NCBI RefSeq assembly: GCF_030718935.1
Contig: NZ_CP132194.1
Location: forward strand, 1,116,001-1,180,000
Direction: 5' to 3'
DNA length: 64,000 bases
Source: Psychrobacter sp. M13
GTDB taxonomy: Bacteria > Pseudomonadota > Gammaproteobacteria > Pseudomonadales > Moraxellaceae
Positions within the stretch are counted from its first letter, which is position 1. Every line of letters starts with the position of its first letter. Below, piece by piece: positions 30,401 to 39,323 of the stretch. The notes beneath the pieces were generated by a model that was not told where the DNA came from, ran no database searches, and saw only the letters and a list, made by a program, of their open reading frames with translations. A program made the translations under genes and the position numbers.

Positions 30401-31151
30401 TCGCAGTCATCATCAAGCTTATTGCTACTTGCTTGTGCCATCGATTAAAGGGCTAAAAGGGGATGCTAAGCGCCGCTTGCATGCGATTGAGCGTGCTAAT
30501 ACGTTAGGCGCTGGCTTTATGCTGGCAAGTGAGGACTTGGAGATTCGCGGGGCAGGTGAGATATTGGGTAAGCAGCAAAGTGGTAATATGCAAGCGATAG
30601 GTTTTAGCTTGTATATGGATATGCTTGAACGCGCCACCAAAGCGATTAAAGCAGGCAAAGAGCCTGATTTGAATACGCCGCTGTCCTTGACTAGCGAGAT
30701 TAATCTGCACAGCTCAGCGCTGATACCAGAAGAGTATTTGCACGATGTACATCAGCGTTTATTATTCTATAAGCGTATTAGCAGTGCTGATGATAAAGAT
30801 AGTCTCATTGATATACGTACCGAGATGATTGATCGTTTTGGCACACTACCCGATCAGACTAAGCAGCTCTTTGCCGTTCATGGTTTGCGTATTCAAGCCG
30901 AACCGCTACTAATTAATAAGATTGATGCCAGTAGCAACAGTGTGACTTTAGAGTTTGCTCCTGACACACCAGTAGATGCGCTGGCCATTATCAAATTGAT
31001 TCAATCAGATGCCAAACGCTACCGGATGAATGGTGCGTCTGGCATTCGCTTTAGTGATGCGGATAAGCTTGTCACAGCTCAGCAACGTGTGACTATTGTC
31101 CAAGAGCTATTGGCTTATTTTAATAATCATATAGTGGTAGAGACTGCTTAG
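27420..31151 (+). CDS. mfd: Transcription-repair coupling factor Mfd
   Basis: A 1243-residue DNA translocase that removes RNA polymerase stalled at lesions and recruits UvrA. The UvrB-like N-terminal module is in the first 350 residues (FPDWETLTYDELSPH). The RNA-polymerase-interacting region follows (HIEHGIGRY, EFIHLKYAEEASIYVP). The helicase Walker A GDVGFGKTEVA is near 718 and DEEHRFG near 818; LRGRVGRSHHQAYCY and the C-terminal UvrA-masking domain complete it. It is about 95 residues longer than E. coli Mfd, with a non-conserved insert around residues 390-440. I used ATG 27420; TTG 27405 is also in frame. Confidence 0.97.
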   Translation: MPITALTDAFAPINQQLFPIKDTQRRWLAPVHGAVSSLWLASLVKSPVWDVAERLKVVVTRDQNQLNQIETELAFCGVDAYVFPDWETLTYDELSPHQDIVSERINLLTDMPSSGVMLISIQALMHRVAPPSWLIGQHFDLSVGDRFDINTQRELLAKAGYRAVENVFEPGEFAVRGSIIDIFAMGQPFPLRLDLFDDEIESIRFFHPQTQRTLTEDDLKSMLSGNDSSMGQESISLLHKLPDISKPIEQFQILPAKEFPLEEGRETFRMNFAAMFPNVSSRKSELHKDVMAGIASSGLEYYQPLFFDLKDWAQQSSLFAYLPSDTLFITDEHISERQVDYWSQIQRRYEERRHDIDKPIVAPELLYLLSNTLNEQLNNYPRVILSADAKLATMSDVAAIDDVTTIDNDSLQLDSNVHKQKGLVTLSAEEPPQLAVNHQKSEPLAALLDFLSLQGQTNTPVLIVAETAGRREILIELFKGKIDITAYASFKDFLAAPKIAAISSNNGASARPRVGLTVAPIERGVYVPERLVMISETQLFGRQVLQTRRRRQSGVSEEFLVKSVTEMTQGSPIVHIEHGIGRYNGLITLDVGDGEQEFIHLKYAEEASIYVPVANLQMISRYSGGDPALAPLHKIGSGKWDRAKQKALEQIHDVAAELLNMQARREAKVGIHFKIDISQYELFASQFEFEETPDQANAIHAVMNDMKQNQPMDRLICGDVGFGKTEVAMRAAFIAVSAGYQVAVLVPTTLLAGQHEDNFRNRFADWPVRIETLSRFGGKKHQQTVLTDLAAGKVDIVIGTHKLLQSDVKFSNLGLMVVDEEHRFGVRHKERIKAIQTDVDSMSMTATPIPRTLNMALSGMRDMSIIATPPARRLSIKTFVMAKSDALMKEAILRELLRGGQVYLLHNDVASIERMAETIRELVPEARVGVAHGQMPENQLEQVMQQYYHKKFNVLICSTIIETGIDVPNANTIIIERADKFGLAQLHQLRGRVGRSHHQAYCYLLVPSIKGLKGDAKRRLHAIERANTLGAGFMLASEDLEIRGAGEILGKQQSGNMQAIGFSLYMDMLERATKAIKAGKEPDLNTPLSLTSEINLHSSALIPEEYLHDVHQRLLFYKRISSADDKDSLIDIRTEMIDRFGTLPDQTKQLFAVHGLRIQAEPLLINKIDASSNSVTLEFAPDTPVDALAIIKLIQSDAKRYRMNGASGIRFSDADKLVTAQQRVTIVQELLAYFNNHIVVETA

Positions 31152-31289
31152 CTATTTTTATAGCTAGGGCCAGCGCATATTTAGATGCCACTACTTAATT
31201 AGCCGAATAACTGGTAAAATATGGACATTACGCGGGCTTACGATTTAAGCTCTATACTTTTATAATAAATAACAAGAGATACTGTCATT

Positions 31290-31721
31290 ATGTTCCAACT
31301 GCATCCTAAACTTGCTGCTGATAGTTTTTTGGTAGGTGATTTTCCATTATCGACTTGTCGTTTGATTAACGATTGCCAATTTCCTTGGCTGATCTTAGTG
31401 CCACGAGTTTCAGGTATCAAAGAGCTATATGAGCTGTCTGAAGCGGATCAAACGCAGTTTTTGCGGGAGTCTAGTTGGTTGTCAAGCCAGCTAGCTAAGA
31501 CTTTTCAAGCAGAAAAAATGAACGTTGCCGCTTTAGGTAATCAAGTGCCACAGCTGCATTTTCATCATATTGTCCGTTATCAGAACGATTTACAATGGCC
31601 GAATCCAGTATGGGGTGTACCAGCTGTTCCTTATACCAAAGAGGTTATGGCGCAGATGCAGCAAACACTTATGATGGCATTACGTGGACATCATCAAATG
31701 CCGTTTGATTGGCAAATGTGA
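31290..31721 (+). CDS. HIT-family protein
   Basis: 143 residues of the histidine-triad superfamily of nucleotide hydrolases/transferases. The triad region reads VPQLHFHHIVRYQ; the usual HxHxHxx has Gln in place of the first His, as in a known proteobacterial subgroup. PWLILVPRVSGIKEL and the C-terminal DWQM are also characteristic. The substrate is unknown. It ends at a terminator shared with fdx, which converges on it. Confidence 0.85.
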   Translation: MFQLHPKLAADSFLVGDFPLSTCRLINDCQFPWLILVPRVSGIKELYELSEADQTQFLRESSWLSSQLAKTFQAEKMNVAALGNQVPQLHFHHIVRYQNDLQWPNPVWGVPAVPYTKEVMAQMQQTLMMALRGHHQMPFDWQM

Positions 31722-31781
31722 TTGGTTTATTAATAATTTTTAAGTATTAAATTCTAATTTAGTATCTCATTCTGAAATATA

Positions 31782-31823
31782 AAAAGCCTACTATCATTAC
31801 GATGGTAGGCTTTTGATTTTTTG
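31782..31823. terminator. Bidirectional terminator between HIT gene and fdx
   Basis: A 14-bp stem with one mismatch (31782-31795 with 31801-31814) is flanked by A and T runs, so it can act for both converging genes. Confidence 0.85.
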
Positions 31824-31846
31824 ATGCAAATATTTTTAAAGCAATC

Positions 31847-32185
31847 TTAGTGGTTTTCTTTGGCATGATTTAACGTATATTTAGGAATCTCAATAGTCAA
31901 GTCGTCGTCTTCAACCATAACCTGACAAGACAGTCGCGAATCAGGCTCAAGTCCCCAAGCTCGATCCAGCAAATCCGCTTCGATATCATCCATTTCATCC
32001 AGACCATTAAAGCCTTTGCGTACGACTACATGACAGGTAGTACAAGCCTTAGACATCTCACAGGCATGTTCTATTTTTATACCTTTTTCTAATAAGGCTT
32101 TACATAAGTTGTTGCCTGCTTCAAGCTCAACTTCAACCCCTTCAGGGCAAATCTCAAAATGAGGCAGTATAGTAATCTTTGGCAT
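31847..32185 (-). CDS. fdx: ISC-type [2Fe-2S] ferredoxin
   Basis: A 112-residue adrenodoxin-type ferredoxin that supplies electrons for Fe-S cluster assembly. Cluster ligands are in ACEMSKACTTCHV and the later LSCQVMV. It is the last gene of the isc operon, 76 bp after hscA. I placed the start at ATG 32185 (MPKITILPHF), which fits the family N-terminus; an ATG at 32215 would add 10 residues. Confidence 0.95.
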   Translation of the reverse strand: MPKITILPHFEICPEGVEVELEAGNNLCKALLEKGIKIEHACEMSKACTTCHVVVRKGFNGLDEMDDIEADLLDRAWGLEPDSRLSCQVMVEDDDLTIEIPKYTLNHAKENH

Positions 32186-32261
32186 AATTCGTGTATCCGC
32201 TGCTAATTGATTCAATTAAAATTTATTAAGTATTCAAGCTAAATCTATCTAATTCTAAAAT

Positions 32262-34175
32262 CTACCAGTCCTGTGCTTTGGTGCCAGCCATACTAGTTTG
32301 TACGCTTTGATTCATAATACGGGCAGCAAAAGTGTCGCTATGTGGTTTAAGCTTGCTTTTCTGCGCTTCAATCAATACTGAGTCGTTGGTCGTTAAAACC
32401 TCTTGCATATCTTGCATTTGCTTAGCTAGTGCTTGTTGCTCCTCGGTATCTAACAACTCACCAAACTCTGTCAAAGCCGATTGTAATGCTAGCAGCTCAC
32501 GCTCGCTTTCAACCTTTGTCTCAATCAAAGAGCGGGCATTTTTATCTTCTTCAGCATGCTTAAATCCAGCAACCAGTAGTTGCTCCTTTTGCTCATCGGA
32601 TAACCCATAAGCTGGGGTAATCTCAATCTTACTTTCGGTTTTAGTCGTTGTCTCTTGCGCACTAACCGTCAGCTGACCGTTGGCATCGATACTAAAAGTA
32701 ACTTCAATACGGGCAAAACCTGCTTTCATAGGAGGGATGCCAAATAGCTCAAATCGACCGAGCGAGCGACAGTTATCGACCGTTTCGCGCTCGCCTTGTA
32801 CCACATGAATAACCATGCCTGTCTGTCCGTCTTGATAGGTAGTAAAGACTTGACGCTTTTTGACAGGGATAGGGGTGTTACGTGGGATAAGCACTTCAAC
32901 CAGACCGCCCATAGTCTCAAGTCCTAATGATAAAGGCGTGACATCAAGGAGTAGCAGGTTATTATCACTATCACCATTTATCAATTGATGAGCAGTCTGT
33001 GCTGCACCCAAAGCAACAACTTCATCAGGATTGAGTCGACATAAAGGCTCTCTAGCAAAAAACTCAGCAACGATCTGTTGTACCGCTGGCATACGTGTAG
33101 AGCCGCCGACTAATATTACCTCATCTAAGTCATCAATGCTTAATTTAGCATCGCGTAGCACTTGCGCGCATACGCTGAGCGTACGACGATTTACAGGTTC
33201 AGCAATAGCCAACAAGTCTTCGCGGTTCATTGTCCCTTTAAAAGCCTGCTCATTAACCACAATGTCGATAACCACTTGCTCATTATCAGTCAATGCTTGC
33301 TTGTAAGCTTTGGCTTGTTGCGCCAGTATTGATTTATCATGCAAGCTGACATCAACAGGGTTGATATCAAGCTGCTTAATCAGCCAATTAGTCAATAATC
33401 GATCGATATCATCACCGCCCAAAGCACTATTGCCGCCAGTCGCTAGTACTTCAAAAACACCGTCGGTTAGCTTTAAGATAGAGACATCAAAGGTGCCACC
33501 GCCTAAATCATAAATAAGATAATATTTTTGCAGATTGTTCTGGGTACTGTTACCAGTAGCAATAGAATCAGTAGCTTGATCGGCCTGATCTAAGCCATAG
33601 GCAACTGCTGCTGCCGTAGGCTCGTTGAGCAGACGTAATACCTTTATACCAGCGGCTTGCGCGGCATCTTTAGTGGCTTGACGCTGAGCTTCATCGAAGT
33701 AGGCTGGCACAGTGATAACGGCGCCCTCGATGCTATCATCAGGCAAAGCATCGCTAGCACGCTGTTTGAGTACGGATAGTATATGTGCTGAAACGGCAAC
33801 AGGTGACACCTCACCTTGGGCGGTAACAAAAGCAGGCATCGCATCTTTAGCACCACTCAACTGATAAGGATGTGAGAATTTAATATCGGCTTGACTGCGA
33901 CCCATAAAGCGCTTGGCTGAGATAATAGTATTCTGAGGATCATCTGCTAAGTGAGCCAAGGCGTCAACGCCAACTACTGGAGTGCCAGTGGCAGGGTAAT
34001 AGACGACTGAGGGCAATAGGTTATCTTTACCATTGTCAGCTTCTAGTACTTGTGCCTTACCCGAGCGGACTACTGCGACTAATGAGCGGGTAGTACCCAA
34101 ATCAATACCGATTCCAAAACGATGCTGATGAGGCTGGGCGCTTTGATTGGGTTCAGCGATCTGTAATAAAGACAT
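32262..34175 (-). CDS. hscA: Fe-S assembly chaperone HscA (Hsp70 family)
   Basis: A 637-residue specialised Hsp70 that, with HscB, helps transfer clusters from IscU. GIGIDLGTTRSLVAVV is the ATPase N-terminus, YDLGGGTFDVSIL and VILVGGSTRMPAVQ the other phosphate loops, and LLDVTPLSLGLETMGG the linker into the substrate-binding domain. The start ATG 34175 gives MSLLQIAEP; TTG 34187 is in frame but less likely. It lies 78 bp after hscB. Confidence 0.96.
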   Translation of the reverse strand: MSLLQIAEPNQSAQPHQHRFGIGIDLGTTRSLVAVVRSGKAQVLEADNGKDNLLPSVVYYPATGTPVVGVDALAHLADDPQNTIISAKRFMGRSQADIKFSHPYQLSGAKDAMPAFVTAQGEVSPVAVSAHILSVLKQRASDALPDDSIEGAVITVPAYFDEAQRQATKDAAQAAGIKVLRLLNEPTAAAVAYGLDQADQATDSIATGNSTQNNLQKYYLIYDLGGGTFDVSILKLTDGVFEVLATGGNSALGGDDIDRLLTNWLIKQLDINPVDVSLHDKSILAQQAKAYKQALTDNEQVVIDIVVNEQAFKGTMNREDLLAIAEPVNRRTLSVCAQVLRDAKLSIDDLDEVILVGGSTRMPAVQQIVAEFFAREPLCRLNPDEVVALGAAQTAHQLINGDSDNNLLLLDVTPLSLGLETMGGLVEVLIPRNTPIPVKKRQVFTTYQDGQTGMVIHVVQGERETVDNCRSLGRFELFGIPPMKAGFARIEVTFSIDANGQLTVSAQETTTKTESKIEITPAYGLSDEQKEQLLVAGFKHAEEDKNARSLIETKVESERELLALQSALTEFGELLDTEEQQALAKQMQDMQEVLTTNDSVLIEAQKSKLKPHSDTFAARIMNQSVQTSMAGTKAQDW

Positions 34176-34253
34176 AAGACAACTCAAAGATTATAAGAAT
34201 AAGAGGGATAAAAGTTTTAACTTGAAAGTGCAGATTATACGGTATTATTAGTA

Positions 34254-34841
34254 TTAGACGTATAAATCATCATCAGTTTGATCGCTTTTGGCGACATCGT
34301 CGATGGCAGTAGTAATATCAGCATTTAGTTTGACTAAGAATTTTAGTTTTTGAGTGGCATCAATAGCTTGTGGCCAATCTTGATTCGTATAAGCATTGTC
34401 AAAACGTTCTGACTGATTTTGTAGACGCTTAGCAATCTGCGGTTGCAGATGCTTCAAGGTAGCATTGTCTTTATCATCAATGGCGTCATCGAGATCAATA
34501 CGTAATTGCATGGCATCTTCTAAAAAGTCTAAATCAGCAATAGAGTTCTCTAGGGTTTCAGCCTGTCCCGCTATGTCTAATAAGTAAGCCGCGCGGCTAT
34601 CGAGATGGCTTAGGGTCTGATAAGCCTGATTGATAATAGCAGAAGCTTGCTCGGCTTGTTGAATGGCTTTGGCAGTATCTGTATCACCTTGCAAAGTGCT
34701 TTTTTCGACATTATCAGGATGATACTGTTTTTGTAGATGACGCAACCGCTCATCAAGCTCATTTTGTGCAAGCTTGAACTGGATAGGCTGCTTAAATAAA
34801 GCAAAGAAATCATCAAATTGAGTATCAACTGCTACTGTCAT
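34254..34841 (-). CDS. hscB: Fe-S assembly co-chaperone HscB (J-domain)
   Basis: 195 residues. The N-terminal J-domain has the HPD motif in QKQYHPDNVEK and the C-terminal helical bundle binds IscU. It stimulates the HscA ATPase. The protein is somewhat longer than E. coli HscB (171), mainly at the acidic C-terminus (KSDQTDDDL). AAGG lies about 7 bases before ATG 34841. It sits between iscA and hscA, the standard isc order. Confidence 0.93.
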   Translation of the reverse strand: MTVAVDTQFDDFFALFKQPIQFKLAQNELDERLRHLQKQYHPDNVEKSTLQGDTDTAKAIQQAEQASAIINQAYQTLSHLDSRAAYLLDIAGQAETLENSIADLDFLEDAMQLRIDLDDAIDDKDNATLKHLQPQIAKRLQNQSERFDNAYTNQDWPQAIDATQKLKFLVKLNADITTAIDDVAKSDQTDDDLYV

Positions 34842-34960
34842 AACAAAACCTTGTTGTATAAGTTGCTTGAATGGTAATAATGCTTAAATTTTAATACTTG
34901 AAAGTGTTTTACGATGATTTTGGACAACACAATCCATTTAACTGCTTGAATAATCAAACG

Positions 34961-35281
34961 TTATACCGTAAAAGATTCACCGCAGCCACATTCACCTTTT
35001 TGATTGGGATTAGTGAATTTAAAGCCTTCATTCAAGCCTTCTTTTTCATAATCCATCAATAAGCCATTTAAATAAACTAAGCTTTTTGGATCAATAAAAA
35101 TACTGACATCACGACTCTCATAACGAGTATCGTTTTCATCAGGCGTATCTACGAACTCTAAGACATAAGCCAAACCTGAGCAACCTGCAGTACGAATACC
35201 CACACGAATGCCTTCACCTTTGCCGCGATTGTCCAAAAAATCTCGAACATGCTGAGCGGCGCGTTCTGTCATTTCAATCAT
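34961..35281 (-). CDS. iscA: Iron-sulfur cluster assembly protein IscA
   Basis: A 106-residue A-type cluster carrier. The three conserved cysteines are in [14 protein letters not shown] and [13 protein letters not shown] lies 5 bases before ATG 35281. It is separated from iscU by 164 bp containing two hairpins, wider than the other isc gaps. Confidence 0.97.
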   Translation of the reverse strand: MIEMTERAAQHVRDFLDNRGKGEGIRVGIRTAGCSGLAYVLEFVDTPDENDTRYESRDVSIFIDPKSLVYLNGLLMDYEKEGLNEGFKFTNPNQKGECGCGESFTV

Positions 35282-35345
35282 GCCAACTCCTATTAATTGT
35301 TTAAATTATAGTCAATTGTAGAATATTTTAATAATTAAGATAAAA

Positions 35346-35422
35346 TAAAAGGCGACAATCAAAGTCATTGTCACCTTTATAGCTAAGCTAGCTCTTTGTA
35401 AATCTTTACAGCTAACTTAGCT
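35346..35422 (-). terminator. Two successive hairpins between iscU and iscA
   Basis: First on the minus strand, AGCTAAGTTAGCT pairs with AGCTAGCTTAGCT (35422-35410 with 35393-35381, one mismatch). Then AAAGGTGACAAT pairs with ATTGTCGCCTTT (35378-35367 with 35359-35348), followed by TATTTTA. The second is terminator-like. It could lower expression of iscA-hscB-hscA-fdx relative to iscRSU, or act in mRNA processing. Confidence 0.6.
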
Positions 35423-35445
35423 TTTGACATAAGATACAGTATTGA

Positions 35446-35856
35446 TTAGTTAGCAGCTACTTCTTCAGTGTCAGCTACAGCATGCTTACCTTTGTAATCG
35501 CTAATAGCAGCTTTGATAGCATCTTCCGCTAGTACAGAGCAATGCACCTTAACAGGTGGCAGAGCAAGCTCTTCTGCGATATCACTGTTCTTGATTTCGC
35601 CAGCTTGATCTAAGCTTTTACCTTTTAACCACTCAGTCACAAGTGAGCTTGAAGCGATAGCTGAACCACAACCATAGGTTTTAAAGCGAGCATCTTCGAT
35701 GATACCGTTGTTATCAACCTGAATTTGTAAGCGCATTACATCGCCACAAGCAGGAGCGCCAACCATACCGGTGCCAACGTTTTCGGCGTTTTTATCAAAA
35801 TTACCAACGTTGCGTGGATTTTCGTAATGATCAATAACTTGGTCACTATAGGCCAT
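35446..35856 (-). CDS. iscU: Fe-S cluster scaffold protein IscU
   Basis: 136 residues on which clusters are assembled. Cysteine ligands are in GAPACGDVM, YGCGSAIASSSL and VHCSVLAEDAI; LPPVKVHCS is the HscA-recognition motif. AGGAG lies 7 bases before ATG 35856. A short acidic tail (ADTEEVAAN) follows the core. Confidence 0.98.
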   Translation of the reverse strand: MAYSDQVIDHYENPRNVGNFDKNAENVGTGMVGAPACGDVMRLQIQVDNNGIIEDARFKTYGCGSAIASSSLVTEWLKGKSLDQAGEIKNSDIAEELALPPVKVHCSVLAEDAIKAAISDYKGKHAVADTEEVAAN

Positions 35857-35995
35857 GAGTTTTCTCCTGGTTAGTCGATGAATAAAACATTTGTATCGTT
35901 AACTATTCATCTAAATTGGGGTCAAACGATCAAACCTAATACTTCAATAAGCAATCGTTTGATAAATAGTAAATTAAGATGGTGAGCATTAAATA

Positions 35996-37222
35996 TTAAT
36001 GTTCAGCCCATTCTACTGAATCTAAATCAACACCTTCTTGGTACATATCCCAAAGTGGTGATAGGGCACGTAACTTATCAACCGCAGCATGCATTTGGCT
36101 AATAACCGTATCGATATCTTCTTCGGTAGTATAACGACCAAAGCTAAAGCGGATTGAGCTATGAGCCAGCTCATCTGGACGACCGATTGCACGTAACACG
36201 TACGATGGCTCTAAGGTCGCTGATGTACAAGCTGAACCTGATGATACTGCCAAATCTTTCAGTGACATCATAAGCGATTCGCCTTCAACAAAGTTAAAGC
36301 TAATGTTGACGATATTCGGTACGCTGTGCTCAAGATCACCATTGAGATAGATCTCTTCGATATCTTGCAAACCGTCCCATAGCTTTTGACGTAGCTTAGC
36401 GGCATGAGCGTGATCCTCAGCATGACTTGAGTTCGCTAGTTCAAAGGCCGCGCCTAGTCCAACGATTTGATGGGTTGCTAGAGTACCTGAACGCATACCG
36501 CGCTCATGACCACCGCCATGCTGCTCAGCCTTCAAGCGAATACGTGGCTTACGACGAACAAATAGTGCGCCAATACCCTTAGGACCATAAGCTTTGTGAC
36601 CTGAAAAACTCATCAAGTCAAATTTAGTAGTCTCAGCATCAATTTTTATTTTACCGACTGCTTGCGCGGCATCAACATGAAATACGACGCCAGCAGCACG
36701 AGTAATTTCGCCAATGGCTTTGATATCAGTAATAGTACCTAGCTCATTGTTTACGACCATAAGTGATACTAAGATAGTATCTTCACGCAGTGCATCAGCC
36801 ACTTGCTGTGGTAAGATTAACCCTGTGCTTTTTTGTGGTTCAAGATAAGTGATCTCAAACCCTTCTTGCTCAAGCTCACGGCAAGTATCTAATACTGCCT
36901 TATGTTCAATCTTACTGGTGATAATATGCTTACCACGAGACTGATAAAAATGAGCTGCGCCTTTGATAGCAAGGTTATCTGACTCAGTAGCGCCAGAGGT
37001 GAATACGATCTCGCGAGGATCAGCATTGATAACGTTAGCGACTTGTTCACGCGCCGTTTCAACTGCCTCTTCAGCCTGCCACCCATAGCCATGTGAGCGT
37101 GATGCTGGATTGCCAAAAATGCCATCTACAGTCAGATACTCGCTCATCTTAGCAGCTACTGGTCTAGCAACTGGGGTAGTGGCGGCATAATCTAAGTAAA
37201 TTAGTTGGTTATGTTGACTCAT
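35996..37222 (-). CDS. iscS: Cysteine desulfurase IscS
   Basis: A PLP enzyme that mobilises sulfur from cysteine for Fe-S clusters, tRNA thiolation and cofactors. [13 protein letters not shown] begins the protein, [12 protein letters not shown] and the PLP lysine in [12 protein letters not shown] follow, and the persulfide Cys lies in [15 protein letters not shown]. 408 residues, a normal length. Its ATG overlaps the iscR stop codon by ATGA, so translation is coupled to iscR. Confidence 0.98.
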   Translation of the reverse strand: MSQHNQLIYLDYAATTPVARPVAAKMSEYLTVDGIFGNPASRSHGYGWQAEEAVETAREQVANVINADPREIVFTSGATESDNLAIKGAAHFYQSRGKHIITSKIEHKAVLDTCRELEQEGFEITYLEPQKSTGLILPQQVADALREDTILVSLMVVNNELGTITDIKAIGEITRAAGVVFHVDAAQAVGKIKIDAETTKFDLMSFSGHKAYGPKGIGALFVRRKPRIRLKAEQHGGGHERGMRSGTLATHQIVGLGAAFELANSSHAEDHAHAAKLRQKLWDGLQDIEEIYLNGDLEHSVPNIVNISFNFVEGESLMMSLKDLAVSSGSACTSATLEPSYVLRAIGRPDELAHSSIRFSFGRYTTEEDIDTVISQMHAAVDKLRALSPLWDMYQEGVDLDSVEWAEH

Positions 37223-37716
37223 GCTGGGTTTGCCTCGCTGGTCGATAAAGTAATAGTAGTAATGTCATTTAAAGAAGTTATCATCTGACGCTCTGAGATG
37301 GATTGAACGTTCTTCATCTCTAATAATTGTGCTAATGTTATATTTTTCAAGTACTGCTCAATATGATTGGATAGAGCACACCACAGGTCGTGAGTTAGGC
37401 ACATAGTACCGCCTTGGCAATCACCGCGACCTTCACATTGCATCGCATTGACAGACTCATCAACGGCTGAGATTATACTCATGACGTCGATCTGATCAAG
37501 TGGCTTCGCTAGGTAGTAGCCACCGGCAGCACCGCGAATGCTAGTGACTAAGCCTTGCTTACGCAATTTAGAAAATAATTGCTCTAAATAAGAGATTGAG
37601 ATAGATTGGCGCTTGGCGATGTCAGATAAGGAAACTGCGCTATCTTGTTGACTGGTTTGCAGCGCTAAGTCTAGTAACGCAGTGACCGCATATCTACCTC
37701 GGGTAGTCAAACGCAT
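37219..37716 (-). CDS. iscR: Fe-S cluster regulator IscR
   Basis: A 165-residue Rrf2-family repressor carrying a [2Fe-2S] cluster. The winged helix is in [19 protein letters not shown] and [18 protein letters not shown]. The cluster cysteines follow the CX5CX5C spacing in [18 protein letters not shown]. It heads the operon, and a well-matched IscR operator lies in the promoter about 250 bp upstream, so autoregulation is very likely. Confidence 0.98.
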   Translation of the reverse strand: MRLTTRGRYAVTALLDLALQTSQQDSAVSLSDIAKRQSISISYLEQLFSKLRKQGLVTSIRGAAGGYYLAKPLDQIDVMSIISAVDESVNAMQCEGRGDCQGGTMCLTHDLWCALSNHIEQYLKNITLAQLLEMKNVQSISERQMITSLNDITTITLSTSEANPA

Positions 37717-37953
37717 AAAGTATCTCCAACTAATAAATAATCCATTAAATTCAATAACGAGCTTATTGTTTGATCGGGCATTGATAGCTTGTTATTGGTT
37801 AGTCATCCTATAAAGATTACTGATCTAATAACAGCTGTATGGACACTGTCCGATACCAAACATGGTATAAGTCACAAGTTATCGCTATTAAACAACAGAT
37901 ACTCAAATCAATATATAACAGCTTCTGCGTGTAATATATGCTGCGATAGGGCT

Positions 37954-37986
37954 ATTATACTTAATCCCGACTAATTTAGTCAAGAT
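37954..37986 (-). promoter_or_regulatory. isc operon promoter overlapped by a type 1 IscR operator
   Basis: On the minus strand, TTGACT (37983-37978), an 18-bp spacer and a perfect TATAAT (37959-37954). The palindrome CCGACTAATTTAGTCAA (37967-37983) fits the core YYGACTRWWWYAGTCRR of the type 1 IscR site at every position and covers the -35 and spacer, as in E. coli. The implied leader is about 230 nt. The rest of the 37717-38129 interval shows no further signal. Confidence 0.85.
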
Positions 37987-38065
37987 TAAAATGGTTACTG
38001 ATGATTAGGTTAACAGATACCTATTATTCATAAAGTTAATCAGTGCAATAGACAACATAACAAGA

Positions 38066-38110
38066 GGGCCAAAGTATTTATAACGTAGATATTATAAGTA
38101 CTTTAGCCCC
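38066..38110. terminator. Possible hairpin downstream of the SCP2-like gene
   Basis: GGGCCAAAGTA (38066-38076) pairs with TACTTTAGCCC (38099-38109) with one mismatch across a 22-nt AT-rich loop. It lacks a good T-tract on the minus strand. Confidence 0.35.
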
Positions 38111-38129
38111 TTATATTTCAGGAATTATC

Positions 38130-38774
38130 CTAACTCAAAACTGCGTATAAAATAGCAATGATAGCGATAACAATAGCGATAACAGCTGTGATCATCATTG
38201 TTTTTTGCTTGCTTTGCAGCTCCTTAACGCTGGTTTCAAGTTCACGATTTTTGATTGTTAAGGTATTGATTTTAGTTTGTTGATCAGCAATGCGAACCTT
38301 ATAACGATTGGCTTTTTCCTCTTTTTCAGCAGCACTAGGGTTATTGCTGTTGTCTGAACCTTTGAACTTTTTGAGTAAACTTTGGACGAGGCCGCCTAGA
38401 CCTACTTGAGTGATAAACGCTCTAACCATTTGCACTTGTAGATGTTCACCGCGCATCTGCAATTTATCAATAGTATCGCTGTCATGAGTCGCTATCGCTT
38501 TTATGATCTCTACGCTATAAGCATTAATGATGACATCAGGCTCGCTGCGATTAGCAGGGAGCTTGGCATCTAACAGCACCCCTTTATAACTGAAGGTTGC
38601 GAATACCTCGATATGTGGCAGATATAGACGTAAACAAACCACAGTACCCTGTTTGGCAAGGGGATAAGCCGCTTTGCGCAAGTCAGAATCTAGACGCAAC
38701 AATAACGTCAAGGCAGATTCGATGAATACTAATATAATATTAAGTAAAGAGTGGGATAAAGTAGAGCGCTTCAT
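38130..38774 (-). CDS. SCP2/UbiJ-like protein with coiled coil and C-terminal membrane anchor
   Basis: 214 residues. The N-terminal half (FIESALTLLLRLDSDLRKAA, then LQMRGEHLQVQMVRAFI) resembles the SCP2 lipid-binding domain of UbiJ, an accessory factor of ubiquinone synthesis. A charged coiled coil follows (about 150-190, KINTLTIKNRELETSVKELQ), and one hydrophobic helix ends the protein (MMITAVIAIVIAIIAILYAV). A tail anchor is not usual in UbiJ. It is not next to ubiE or ubiB here, so the assignment is tentative. Confidence 0.55.
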   Translation of the reverse strand: MKRSTLSHSLLNIILVFIESALTLLLRLDSDLRKAAYPLAKQGTVVCLRLYLPHIEVFATFSYKGVLLDAKLPANRSEPDVIINAYSVEIIKAIATHDSDTIDKLQMRGEHLQVQMVRAFITQVGLGGLVQSLLKKFKGSDNSNNPSAAEKEEKANRYKVRIADQQTKINTLTIKNRELETSVKELQSKQKTMMITAVIAIVIAIIAILYAVLS

Positions 38775-39323
38775 AGGAATAATCCATTAAATGTAGCAAG
38801 TTTATATTTAAAATAAAAATAGGTAATTGTTCAAGATAGTTAATTTTAACAAGTAGTTTTTTTTAAATAACTAAATAGTATGAAATGATACACAATAAAT
38901 AATATAAAGACTCTACTTGGTCTTTTAATTGGGTCGCTTCGCCTATCATAACGAATTCATAATAAAAAGTAAGTGTAGCTATGTCAGTTTGTATATTGTT
39001 GCGTCATTCAAAACCCCAATGATAAGTCCAAAACATAAACGATAAGTGGTTGATTTATCAAAGTAGATGCTATCAATTAACTGAGTAAGGTAGGGATTAC
39101 TTACTAGTGTTTTGCGTAAAGTTGAGTGTTAAATACGTAGCCTAGGTCATTAAAATATGTAAAATTGCTTGCGCTGCCTTGATACCCTTGATATAAAGGC
39201 GTTAATACCTCGTTATCGATCGATACGCATAGCAAGTATGGTTTATATTGCTTATCTTTGTGTAGAGCGATACAATAATTGACGTTAGCGTGTATTACAG
39301 CCCTTAAACTTGAAGGAAAACTT
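38775..39323. other. Gene-free interval upstream of hup
   Basis: About 550 bp between divergent genes. It must hold the HU promoter; the RBS GAAGGA is 6 bases before the hup ATG. I see no ORF or repeat that I can support. Confidence 0.5.
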
